A stretch of 64,000 bases of DNA from Mactra quadrangularis (taxonomy: Eukaryota; Mollusca; Bivalvia; Venerida; Mactridae), in assembly GCA_025267735.1 (NCBI GenBank), contig CM046303.1, forward strand, positions 18,528,403 to 18,592,402. The letters run 5' to 3'. The notes beneath the pieces are model-generated. The model was not told the origin of the DNA, did not search any database, and saw only the letters and a program-made list of their open reading frames with translations. Made by a program: the position numbers and the translations under genes. This document shows positions 24,758 to 38,000 of this stretch, one piece after another; the first letter of the stretch is position 1; each line of letters opens with the position of its first letter.

Positions 24758-27700
24758 GTAAGCCACTTCGACACATTAAGCCAGATACAAAACGTCTAAA
24801 AAATTTAGACACAGTTGATACAAAACTTCTTAAGAGCTTGGACACAATTGATTCAACTAAGTTCATAACATGACTTCTGGATTTTTAGTGACGGACGGGG
24901 TTGGTTTCAAAACGCACAATAGCGATCGAGTATCATCCGAAATGCAGAAAATGAAAAAGGCAAGGGGTACCGTATAATTAATATAATTATTTTACGTGCT
25001 TATATGTCCCCATTTAACACTTTCCTTAGCTGTCACTCACTAGAACCAGCAAAAACCATAAAACGCAACGCAAACTCGCAATATGACCGGGTCAGCTAAT
25101 TGGTACTTAAACATATCCTGATTTTAACAATGTATTGCAGTTCACATCATAAATAAAGGTAGTTTATGGAAATTTTAACTCTTTGGTACATTGCTAGTAA
25201 GTTAAGTTGGTCGAAACTTGCATGATTGAAAGTTAAACATAAGATTTAAAGAGAGAGCACAAATTAACACCATTCACTTACGTGCTGAATTTCCGGAAAG
25301 AACGTACCGGAAGTGTATTTGATTTATTTAGAAAAAGTGAGCGTTAAGTTAACCGAGTAAAAATCGGTATAGGTTTTGTATCTTTACATACACTTGTACA
25401 CTTTAGGCCTACTGTATTTGTACAATAAATCATACAGTGTGATTTAAAAATTAACAAAAGAGGAAAAAATAGATCAAAATGAAATATCATGACTAGTTAC
25501 AACAAATAATACAGGCCCGAAAAAATATGTGTTTAAATTGGCATAGATCGAACATTCTATACATAGAAGGTGAAGATATCAGTCAGACCGTTTGTGTACA
25601 GAATGTAGATCAAAACATGGGCCCTAGTGGGGTCCTTTATCGAAACCGGTAAATAACCCGCTAAATCGGGCGCAAAAGGCTAAAGTGGGCGATAATCTAG
25701 ATCGTAGAATATTTTTTACTGTCACTAGTGAAATAATTTTGTTATTTTCTTTAGCTACACTCATTTTCTTTGGATAATATCGAGATTGGACAACTTATCA
25801 TGGACAATATAATCCGTAAGAAGCCTCACAAAGGATTATACATGTATATAGTCACCTAACCTTCAACAAAGCCGGAAACGCCGACATGTCATACCTGATA
25901 TGATCATCAAATTAACATCCTTTGAAAACTAAATGACACTTCAAATTTTCTTTTGTTGACTCGGTGACCGTTCGTGTACAAAAAGTATCAGAATGCAAAA
26001 AAGTAAATGATTTGTGGTTGTACTGTACAGTAACAAGTCAACGGAGTTTTTTTGTCATTACATTATCTAATATAAAAAAATGAAGTCAATCATTTGCTTT
26101 TTAAGACATATTCTTACAAATGTAATGATGTTTGACAGCATTCTCGTACCCGTAGGTTATCAAGATTCTCGAAAATTTGGTGAACCTAGACCTGTACAGT
26201 TTTTGTTGAGTTATCATCCACTGGATTCCAGACAAGTAATTGTCCACAGACGGACAGTCAGCGACTCAGCATCATAACATAATACAACCCGTTCTTCCAA
26301 GTTCAAACGGCGTATAAAAATGCAATCCTTCTAGACTCTGGGTACGAGAATGGAGAATGATTTGAGAGAGGAAAGAAAATGCTTTTCTAGAATTCATTGA
26401 GAGAATTGATAGTTGTTGCATTTAAGAAAATTCAGAAAAAGAGATAGAAAAAAGGCTTTACCGGAGAAAACTATGTTTTCCATATTTATGTAAATTTTGA
26501 TTCGATTTGTGAATTCGAAAAGAGAAATTTGATGAATAATAGAAATAACGATATTGACCATTTTTGCGTAATATTGTTTTTATTCTGTGAAAGTTTTCCA
26601 TTTATTTAGGTGGAGCTCATATTTATCTCTCGATAGTGCATTTCTTATTCTATTCCTGGGTTAGCTTGTAGGTAGTTGGGGTACATGTAGTATTCAAAAC
26701 TAGGAATTTTCGTTCATGTTTTCATGCTGTAATTAAATGTATGTTTTTACTGTTAAGAACATAATAGTTCAAGATGTGTTCTTTATAATGATTTCCTTCG
26801 AATGAAATGCACCGTAACATTTTGCTGTATGTATATTGACATTCCCAGAACAAACTTGCATTGTTCGATAGATACTTGAACAGAGTTACGTCCCTTTGAC
26901 TTTGTGGTAACATATGTTGTTCACAGATCGAGTTGTTCACAGATTTAGTTGTCATGTCATATAAAAACATCATTCGGATTGTTTTCTTTGAATTCTTGTA
27001 TTTTGCTTTATAATTGGGATGTATCGGATCGTTTTTTCAAACGCACAAGCTCTTCGCTTTTTCATAGGCGGTGCATAATGAAGAACAAAGTTACTTGAAG
27101 AATAATCTAACTAACCAAGTGAGCTTAAATAAGCTGCTGCAATTGTCAAAATGCATCTATGGGATTTAATTAATTGACAATTAAGCTAAGGTAAGGTCAT
27201 ATCAATGGACATGTCTACTGAAATCAACTCTTGATACAATTTGATTTTATCAAGTGTTAACATTTTGCGTGACTTATCACAATCACTCTCTGACTTGATT
27301 TTGTTCAGTCGCGATTACCATTTTTTGCATTAGTTCCTTCTTTAAAGATGTTTTTCAAGTTGCTGTTTTCTTGTCATGACATTCCGTTTACCTGAATATA
27401 CTCAATAGTTCATTTCAGTTTGTTTTGTATAACACTGCTCTTAAGTGTTCTTTTACTTATTTACTTGTGATTTAATTTATGAATTGACTGGTCAAATTAT
27501 CATTGCTTTCATTCATGAGACATGGCTAATTATAGCTTCACATGAATTTTAATCATTGCATTTATTCATGATTTGATAATATAATCTATTAATGTACATT
27601 ACACAATTTTACTCCAGATATTGTTTTTAAATAATATGATCAGGTTTTATCATCATGACATTTTTTATTCACTTGTTGAAAGCTAGTTATTTATTTTGAA

Positions 27701-29058
27701 ACTTACTCAGTAGGCCTACTGTGTATGGTGAGTGATTAGATGACTGGCTTGCTATTAAGCAATCAGGTTTACCCTCTGTCTATGTCAATAAGTCATCTGG
27801 TCTTCCTCAAATTTGGTAAGAATATATGTTATTGTTATTGACAGTAGGTGCTAATTTTAAAAATGTTTACTACAGTCGGCACATCTTCATATGTATGGAA
27901 AATTTCAAATGTTTCATGTTGTACAAACTTTATCTTGAATAAAAAGTTACAAAAAAAGAATGTATGTTACTAGTATAGCCCAGTTGAGTTAGACAACCAG
28001 GAGAGTGTATCTAAGGGCACACCAGAGTTATTGCCCTTAAATGACACAACAAACATTCTTTGACATTTTATGTATTTGCCCCTCATTTCAGCTCACTATG
28101 CTTTGGATAGGCTTGTGACTTGTCTTAGTCTGTGATTATGTCTACCAACTGAACTATCATTGATTATGTGAAAACGGAAGCTACCAGTGGGATTACCCTT
28201 TTAAGAGTTATATTGTCTGTACTAAGATTGTACAATTTATGTTCCTTTGATCAAATTTTACCATGCTGTAGGAGTTTCACAGCATTACATATGAAATTCT
28301 TAATCAATAATTTGTTTGTAACCAAAAGAGTATGTTAGATCTACTATAATTGGCATCTAGCATCACTTTAAGGTCTTTTACACTATTCAGAGAGTGATTG
28401 GGCTATTCTAGAATCTTTGCAACCACTTAACAATGTTTCCTGTTGAAACTGCACTTCTGTTTTTAGATAATGTTGCAGGACAGGACAAGAACCTCATGTT
28501 TAACTTAAGAATGAAGTTTGCCCCTTTGTGCATGCAAACTTTAAGCTTGACTTTTTGATGAAAATGAGAGATTATATGATCTCCTTTGCAATGGAAGAGT
28601 GATTGGTGTTGCTTATAAGACTAAACCTTTTTGAAACACTATTTTCTACACTGACTAAGGCATTTATTGAAAAATTGTATACTTATACTTTGTGCCTTCA
28701 TTAATAATATTGTGAACAAAATTAACTCAAAATCAATCATACATTAAATTTATGTTTAAAGTTTTTTTAACTGAACTATCCCCAGAACTTATTAAGATAT
28801 TTGATCGAAAGTTGATATGCTTAATTATGCATCAGCACTGCTGAACTAGCACTACCCTGAAGCCTAGGGACTAGTGAAAATTGATTCAGTACAGTAAATT
28901 GTAGGTATTTCATATGGTCAGCATATATGATGATTTTTAACTTTTAATTGAAACTTAATAAGTCAAGTTAATGCTTGAGAAAATTTGAGGCGATGACTAT
29001 ACTTGAGTAATGTTGTGTGTTAAAGACTGATTATATTCATTTATATTTAAAATTTCAG
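24758..29058. other. Gene-poor region before the long plus-strand gene
   Basis: No family-like translation on either strand. A pearl-like fragment lies at 26138-26315. The promoter of the gene starting near 29059 is expected somewhere here or further upstream, but I cannot place it. Confidence 0.35.
26138..26315. mobile_element. Pearl-like element fragment
   Basis: CATTCTCGTACCCGTAGG and ATCAAGATTCTCGAAAA at the left, AAATTTGGTGAACCTAG as in the 6.0-7.7 kb array, then ACAGACGGACAG and CATAACATAATACAACCCG ... CGGCGTATAAAAATGC, the same right end as at 7640-7672. The tandem core is almost absent. Confidence 0.65.
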
Positions 29059-32000
29059 ATTAGAAAATGGCTTCTTCATCAAGTGGTTCCTCGGGTGTCA
29101 TGGTGACAGAACCTGAGGTTAGTATCAATTTTATTTATACTTATAGAGCTACATTCAACTAGGGCTCGCAGTATGCTAAGGTATTAAACACTGCTAGCAA
29201 AGAGCACCTTGCTGACTGATGGTGCGGTAGCTACTATCTTTTACCTTTATATAACATCCTTCAGAACTCATCTTCACTGACTGCTGCCAACGGCTTGAAT
29301 CTGTATGATAAAAACAAAATTTAAAAATATTTGAGCCAATGGAAGCTTATGATAGCAGCTAATAGTTTGTTCAGTAAATTTTTATGCTGTGAACTGTAAC
29401 AGTTGTTGAATGAAGCCATGATGTTGAGTTGAATATTATGTCAGTTTGTCTAACTTGCCAGTAATGAGGTTATGCTGATCTATCAATAAGTTTTATTCAA
29501 CTTTCAGTGACCCATACATTAACCCTGCTGTTTTAAATACTTGATTATTGCTATTAAGTACAGAAATACTGTAGTGAGTATTTAAATCAGTGGGGTTTAT
29601 GTATGTGCCACTGACAGTTGAAAAAATATCAATACCAAACCCAAATTTGTTACTTTATAACTTGATTTCAATATTAGATACTCTATATTGGGGTTTTATG
29701 TCCCCTCGAAACTTCCAAGCCCCAAATATGTACTTTCAGAATCATGTAATTTTAACATTATTGATATCATGAATGGCTAGACATGATTATGATAATTAAT
29801 AACATTCTCACAAGAATGTATAATGACTGTAAAATTGTAGACATTTCTTATAGGCCAATTATCTATTATTATACAACATCAGTTAGTCTTGGCTTTTGTT
29901 TTTGACTACGGGTTGACAAATAACACAATTAATTGTATTTTTGGGTCAGATTTCTGATGTTTTGGTTAGTTTAGATTGTAAGTGCTTAAGTGTGGTTTTA
30001 AGCCTGCTTCCATAAATGAAATTTTCCATGTACAATTTTATGTAATAACCTCTGATAATTGAAATCATCTTCAGGCAGGTGATCCCTCACAGTGCCCATT
30101 TACACCTGGGTTGAGTGGAATGATTGTAGGTAAATATCTTGCTCAGGAAAATTAACATTGTCCCTAGTGGGTTTCAAACCTGGGACCTCTCAATCTCTTA
30201 GCATGTGCCCTACCATTGGATCACTGCTCCTACTCCTGCTATATGTACAACTTACATTTTTAGACTGCATCAAATGTCCTTGTTTGAAAAGTGCATTCTC
30301 TTTTTCAGCTTATTGAAATACTAATGATTGTTCACCTTATTCATGCTTCAGCATGAACTATTTGCTATGCCATTCTCATACCAACCACTGAATAAGAAAG
30401 GGCAGGTGTTAGTCACTGGTGAGCGTAGGGCCTAAGTACTAGGTTAAAAGCTTGGGTCCACGGGTACACGACAAGAAGGAAAACTTATGTCTGCAGGGCT
30501 TTTTTTAGTGTTTGGGGAAGGGGCCTGGGGCCTTTTTTATATAGAACATTTGGGGAAATTTTATTGCAATTTTATCGATAAAGGAACAAAAAATCCAAGT
30601 TAAACTCAAGTTTGGGGAAAACTGCATGATTTTAAAGAAATTTCAAGAAGGGAAGGTGCCTGTAAATGGCCACCTGATATATAGGAAAAAAGACCTGGTC
30701 TGGTCTGGTACCTGTATTGGGGCCAGAGGTCTTAACGGGTCCTGGAACAGTGAGTAGGACACGCTGCCATATGAATCAACAATTTTTGATATGCTGAAAA
30801 AGGCCCTGTGCATGTACTTTAATACTTCTTTGACTTTCATTACAGAGGGAACGCCTTCATTTTCATCTGAAGTTGAATTCAGAGTCACAAGAGTTAGCTA
30901 GTGTCATGATGCATATAAAACAGGTCAGTAAAGTATAGATTAATCATCTGTGTTACCAGGCTATGTTGAAAAGCACAAACATTTATATTCACTTTTTTCA
31001 CTTCATTGGTAAGAAACTTGTTATTATTTTAGAATAATTTATTTAAAATTGCTAATGTTGAAGTAAAAGCCAGTGTATGTTTAAAGAAACTGTGTGGTTT
31101 TAAATTTTTTTATTGAGTTGGTCTCCAGACATTCTGAAAAGTGTTTTGACATTACTGGACATTCAGTCCAGTGATCTTGTAGAATCTCAAGACAGAATCA
31201 GGTTTAACACGACCAGAAGAAATCATCAAAATATGTAATTTATTACATCATGACACATACCAAGAAATACGATAAAATAGCAGAAAACTTGTAATTTAGA
31301 AAAATGAATTTTAAGCGGACATTTCCAACGGTTACAACGACTCTTTCTGGACCGACTGGAATTTTACCAGTCAGATCCGTTGGACTGGCACTTTTCAGAA
31401 TGTCTGTAATGGTCTCCTCTAAATTTTTAAGGCAAACACTCAGATGATGATTATTTTTTACAAACTTCTAAATAGCAATGGACTATACATTATGCAGGGT
31501 TTGTACAGACCTTGAAAAGTGCTTGAATCTTAAGATCGACTTTGAAAATGCTAAAATAAATTTATTTTGAATGCTTGAAAATGCTAATTTTCATGTGCAA
31601 CCTTGAAAAATGCTTGAAAAGTGCTTATTTTCTGTTCAAGAGTCATAAATAATATTCAGATTATATTCTTATTTTCAATGCTCTATTTAAAAAAAAAATA
31701 TAGCAGTCCACAGATTAGTTTTGACCTCTGGTTGACATTGTAGATAACTTGCTGGCAAAAAAATGTGTATATCAAATATCTTGGTCTTCCAAGTACCCCT
31801 GGGTGGAAGATGTAGACTCTAACCTACAGACTCATTGTAGATTATGCAACACAAAAAAAGAAATCGCCAGCTTGGCGAGTCAGCCCGTAAAAATTTATAG
31901 TGCCTGAACTTGGCTATTTTGTCCTTGAGAAGTGCTTAAAAAGTGCTTGAATTTTGTCACTAAAATTCTATATGAACCCTGTTATGGTGTTCATGTACAT

Positions 32001-35000
32001 TTTGACACATACTTCTATACTTCTTTATCAATGCTATATGTGTTTTAGTCTATAATTGACTATTATATTTATGTGACATTTTATGATTTACTTACATTTT
32101 ACATTTAAACAACATATTTAGTTATTGTACAATGCCAGTAAATACATGTAGTGTAAATATATGCTATCAAGGATATGCATTTAAGGAAAAATGAAGTCTC
32201 AAGTTTCAAGTGGGAAACTTGATGAAACTAGTTACAAAAATTAGACTCTTATTGATAGAAAGAAATATAATGTGTAATTTGATAGCATATATTAAATGCC
32301 TGACTGAAAAAAAGCAGAGAAAAAGTGTACAACTGTTTCTAAAATGTGTAATTACTGGCCACTCAAACAGGTGAACCACAAATTTTGATCAGCCCATAGA
32401 GGTTTTTTTAGCATCAAGGGTTTGGATTAATGAGATATCCAGATGACTGGTCTCTATACCTTCCTATAGTTGCAACTAGTGTGATTGTTCTAGAATCTCT
32501 GAAAAGGGTAAAGGATACAAAATCAAAGTACTGATAGTACTCATGGGATGTCTATACTGAAATTGTAAAAAACGCTGATTGCGAAGCTTCACTCTTGTAA
32601 AAAAACTTAAAAAATATTAATCAACATGATGTTTTATGGGAATGTGTGGCTTTTACAGGATTGTGCAGTAAATGAGTGACCTGTACTTTCAACTGCTGGT
32701 TATTGTTTTGTAGTTGCTACAGTCTATTTCACAATTTAAGTGCTTGTTCTCTAACCCTGTGATTATAATGATATCCTCAAAGTAATCCGCTTTTACAAAG
32801 AGGTAAATTTGAATATCAATAACTAACTGTATTATTTTTTCCCTATGTTATTGAAATGTAATCAACATGAAAAGAAATGGAGCCTGAGAGAGATTGGGAA
32901 GACAGAGATGAGAATCTAACTATTATCTTTCTGTGGCCTAATTGACAAGCTACAGCTCGTTTAGGATAATTTGAGACAAACGACTCATTTTGTTTACATA
33001 TTTGGGACTCAGGTATTACATAAAACAGGGAGGTCAGCTGATTTGTGTTATGCAAGTCTTAATAAAAATGGTATCTTGTATAAAAATGGTATCATTGCAT
33101 TTTGTCTCAAGTTATCCTAAATGAGCAATATTATAGTTTGTACAAAAAACAACAACACTGTTTTATAAACAATACTATGAACTAATCCATGACAGGGGAT
33201 GCTCAGAAGGACAATAAAATATATTATTTTAATATGAGTGTCTTGTTGGGGTAGTGGTTATGTGTTCTACCATTACAAGCATGATTGACCAAGAGGTGGT
33301 GGTTTGTCTGCCTCACTAATTTTGTTAAAATGAACTATACATAATTAATTTTCAATACTGCGTAATTCTGGAATGGATTGGTTCATTTTTATTGTTTAAA
33401 CAAACATGTTTTGTTATTTAATATGCACTATACTAGTATAAGTTTATACTGTGAGAGCTCATCTTTCAGGAAGTAAAAATACCTAGTAAAAACATTGAGT
33501 TTTGATGTATGTTTATGTTTACAGTTTACTATATTATCCGTTAAGACAGTGTCATTATCTATCTCATAGCTTCTTTACATTTTTTATATTTTTACTTGTA
33601 CTTTATTTTGACTCTAGAGAGGTATCACATCTCTCTATTTTAAATGATAAAATTATTCTCCTGCTGGGAGAGTTATGATATTTATTTCCATGGAGTAGGG
33701 GGCGCTTTACTCTTTGTAAGACAATCTAAGTGTGAGTTCTTGTCTTGGTGCAGTGAGACCATGCTTTACTCTTTGTCAGACAATCTAAGTCTGAGTTCTT
33801 GTCTTGGTGTAGTGAGACTATGCTTTACTCTTTGTCAGACAATCTAAGTCTGAGGTCTTGTCTTGGTGTAGTGAGACCATGCTTTACTCTTTGTCAGACA
33901 ATCTCAGTCTGAGTTCTTGTCTAGGTGTAGTGAGATGGTGCTTTACTCTTTGTCAGACAATCTCAGTCTGAGTTCTTGTCTTGGTGCAGTGAGACCATGC
34001 TTTACTCTTTGTCAGACAATCTAAGTCTGAGTTCTTGTCGTGGTGCAGTGAGACCATGCTTTTCTCTGTCAGACAATCTAAGTCTGAGTTCTTGTCATGG
34101 TGCAGTGAAACCATGCTTTATTCTTTGTCAGACAATCTAAGTCTGAGTTCTTGTCATGGTGTAGTGAGACCATGCTTTACTCTTTATCAGACAATCTAAG
34201 TCTGAGTTCTTGTCTTGGTGTAGTGAGACCATGCTTTACTCTTTGTCAGACAATCTAAGTGTGAGTTCTTGTCTTGGTGCAGTGAGACCATGCTTTACTC
34301 TTTGTCAGACAATCTTAGTCTGAGTTCTTGTCTTGGCGCAGTGAGACCATGCTTTACTCTTTGTCAGGCAATCTAAGTCTGAGTTCTTGTCTTGGTGTAG
34401 TGAGACTATGCTTTACTCTTTGTCAGACAATCTAAGTCTGAGTTCTTGTCGTGGTGCCGTGAGACCATGCTTTACTCTTTGTCAGGCAATCTAAGTCTGA
34501 GTTCTTGTCTTGGTGTAGTGAGACCATGCTTTACTCTTTGTCAGACAATCTAAGTCTGAGTTCTTGTCTTGGTGCAGTGAGACCATGCTTTACTCTTTGT
34601 CAGACAATCTAAGTCTGAGTTCTTGTCTTGGTGTAGTGAGACCATGCTTTACTCTTTGTCAGACAATCTAAGTCTGAGTTCTTGTCTCGGCTGGTCTTAA
34701 TACTTTTCCTTGAAGATTCAACAATAATGTTAATTTCCCCATTATAGAAAGAAGTTGCCAGCCATCTGAAGAAAGGTGAGCTAGTACTGGTAAAAACTTG
34801 TATAGAAAAGCTGGTTAGGTGACTGACAGCTGTACATGTCTTAATGAAGTGTTGTTTAGCGGCATCAAACCCAAACAACAAAAGAATGCTTACCCCCCCT
34901 AGTACCCCTCTCAGATCTTCCTTTGATCATAACATAAATCATTTAACATCATCATCAAACATTTACCTGTAGTTTATGTACAGTATTTATATAATATTGT

Positions 35001-38000
35001 TGTTTGTACAGAAGACTTGTTGTTTTATAGGTCATTATTTCAAAATAACACATGTTTTATTAGTTATTTGATTGCCTTAAAATTACATGGATCAAAATTT
35101 GTATTACATTCTTTTGCAAGGTCATTTAGAGGACATTCAGTTATTTATTGTAAGTTTAATGTTCATGGGTGGCTGAGGGGAAAAATTTGGTTGAAAACTT
35201 TAGAAATTATTTGTGTAATCTTCTGTAATATGTCTAGAATATATACTTTACTTGACTGGTAGAATTAAGGAAAGGGGACTCATGAGTTTGGTCTAGAACT
35301 TTTTCCAGTGGATGTGGGGGAGGAGGGGGAGGAAAAGAATTTTTGAGGGGTTCACAGGTCAACTCTTTCTATGTTAGATTGTTTTAAGTACTAGTAGCAA
35401 GCTTGCTTGCATAAAACTGTTTTATGTTATTTGTTTATCAAAGAATTTTGGCAATGTTATAATCAACTTTACGAGAAATTGTAGTGAAACTTTTGGCATC
35501 AATTGATTTCATACAACAGTTTTTTCCTGTACTTTTTTCCTGGTATATCTCTTACTTAACCATGTAAATAAAATAGAACAGTAACATCAGCCCTAAATAA
35601 GTTCTAACCTTTTTTGTTTCTGATGCCTGTCCACTTACTTGATTGAATTTATAAAAACAACAAGTTTTTTTCTAGTGTATGGTACTCCAACCGCAATGTT
35701 TCATCATTAAGTGTGTTCATGCATACTGATAACAAAAAATGATAAGGAGGAGCATTCTTCAAGTTTCAAACACAGCATGATCTTCATTTTGGAGGAACTT
35801 TTAGTTATGTGATAATTAACTTTACTGCCCCATTGATCTAATCACTGAATTACAACATTCTTGTTTCTGTCTTGAAGCTACAAGACTTTAAATATAGATT
35901 CCAATAGTTTTTCCTGTTTGTTAAATTTTTGATTAGGATGTTTTCTCTCTCATTTTACTGAAGAGTTAATTTTGGTCTTTTATGTTATTGAAAAAAAATC
36001 AAACAAACATGTTTGATTGGATATTGTGAGGAATATGTTCTGCAATGATGTACTTTTGTTATATTCATAGACTTTTATGTAGTAATACTTAATGATTTGA
36101 ACTTTGAAATGTTATGCATCATTCATGAAACTCTTGATATTCAACAAGTCTTCATGGTTGTGATGCTTTTTAAACTTAAGATGAGGTCAGAAAATATTGC
36201 TTAACTTATAAGTCCTAGCATTAGAACATTTTGTAGTGAAGTGAAAACGTAAATGAATGAAACTAAAGTTCTGTTACGTAAGAAAACTAATCAGATCCCA
36301 CTTCTGACACCATTGAAGTGAAAACGTAAATGAAACTAAAGTTCTGTTATGTAAGAAAACTAATCAGATCCCACTTCTGACACCATTGAAGTGAAAACGT
36401 AGATGAACCTAAAGGTTCTGTTATGTAAGAAAATTAATCAGATCCCACTTCTGACACCATTGAAGTGAAAACGCGGAGTGAACCTAAAGCTCTGTTACGT
36501 AAGAAAACTAATCAGATCCCACTTCTGACACCATTGAAGTGAAAACGTAGATGAACCTAAGTTCCGGTTATGTAAGAAAACTAATCAAATCCCACTTCTG
36601 ACACCATTGAAGTGAAACTGAAGTCGTGAAACTAAAGTTCTGTTATGTAAGAACTAGTGACGTATACTAAAACTAAGACAAATCAAATCTATGTGACGTA
36701 TAAGTTCGAATCTCGGGATAGTCTGCTTAAGAAGAAATCTAGTAGTTGTTTTTAAGTGATCAAAATCACTGCATCTATCTTATGATGCGTTCGTCAGGAT
36801 GACACCACTGTATTTAAGTTATACAGAACTATAAACTTATGAAATAAGTAAAAGAATATAATAAAAATACTAAGAACAAAGATCTAGTAAAACTAAGACT
36901 CAAGTTTAATATGTAACTAAAAGATGTGACAAAGTTTAAGTATTTAAAGTAATAAACAAGTTTCCAAAGTTATCAAATAATAGCAAAATAATACCAAATA
37001 AGGTTATCAAATAAAGACTAAATAAGATTATCTTAATGACAATAAAGCTAAATATGAGGCAAAATAACTTAAACTAAGTCTAATAACATGATATGACAAA
37101 AATGAGCTAAAACTAACAAAATAACACAAAAATACTAAATATATAGATAATATATACAAAATAAGATGGTACTCAATATTTAATTAATGCTACATAGTTC
37201 TTAAACTAAATATTAAATATCAAATGAGTCTGAGAGATCTTAGAAAAATATGACAGTCCAATGTAAACAATAGATCTAAAAATAGAATTCAAGATGGCTG
37301 CCAATTAGCTAGAAATAATAAAAAGTTCTTAATTAAACCTAATTAAAACAATAATCTAAATAAAATTAAACTATACCTTTAACTTACTTAAACAGTTACT
37401 TAAAGTACAAAAATGCTCCAAAAATACTTAAGCATAAATATCAAAAATAATTAATTAATTACTAATTAATGCTAGAGAGAGTTTTTTTAGTTCCTTCCAA
37501 TTCAAGTGTTTACTTCAGACTGAAGATTTTCTAAGCTGCAGCTATACTTATAGGCAGAACAGGTGCTGACCTCTATACCCTATAATTATTCAAGGGAAGT
37601 AATTCTGCAATGAACCCCTAAACAAAGAAAGTCTTCTTTGTTCTATATAAAAGGGAGATAACTCTTACAAAATACCCTAATTACTAGTGGCTGTTCCATC
37701 AATGGGAATAATGATATTTCTAACCCTTATTAGATGAACAATGATACAAATTACAAGTTATAATATAAGTATAAACCTAAAGTATGAATATTCTGACATA
37801 GGTATGAAGTTAATAAGTCAATAAAACAATTATGAAGTGATTTATAACAGTTACAGTGACTTTAAACAACAGTATGCAAATACCCCAAATAAAGGTTAGG
37901 TCTAAAACTCTGACCACTCAACAACAAGGTTAAGTAAGAAGTGAACAGTAGCTTATTTGAGTCTGTATGACTCAAGAAGGCAAGTTAAAGTATTCAAAAC

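Noticed and set aside
23841..24766. Same peptide encoded on opposite strands at two places
   Set aside because: The two frames are the two arms of the 105-bp inverted repeat, not genes.
33644..34881. CRISPR-like appearance of regularly spaced repeats
   Set aside because: Units are contiguous 59-bp tandem copies with no unique spacers, in an intron of a eukaryotic gene; a minisatellite.
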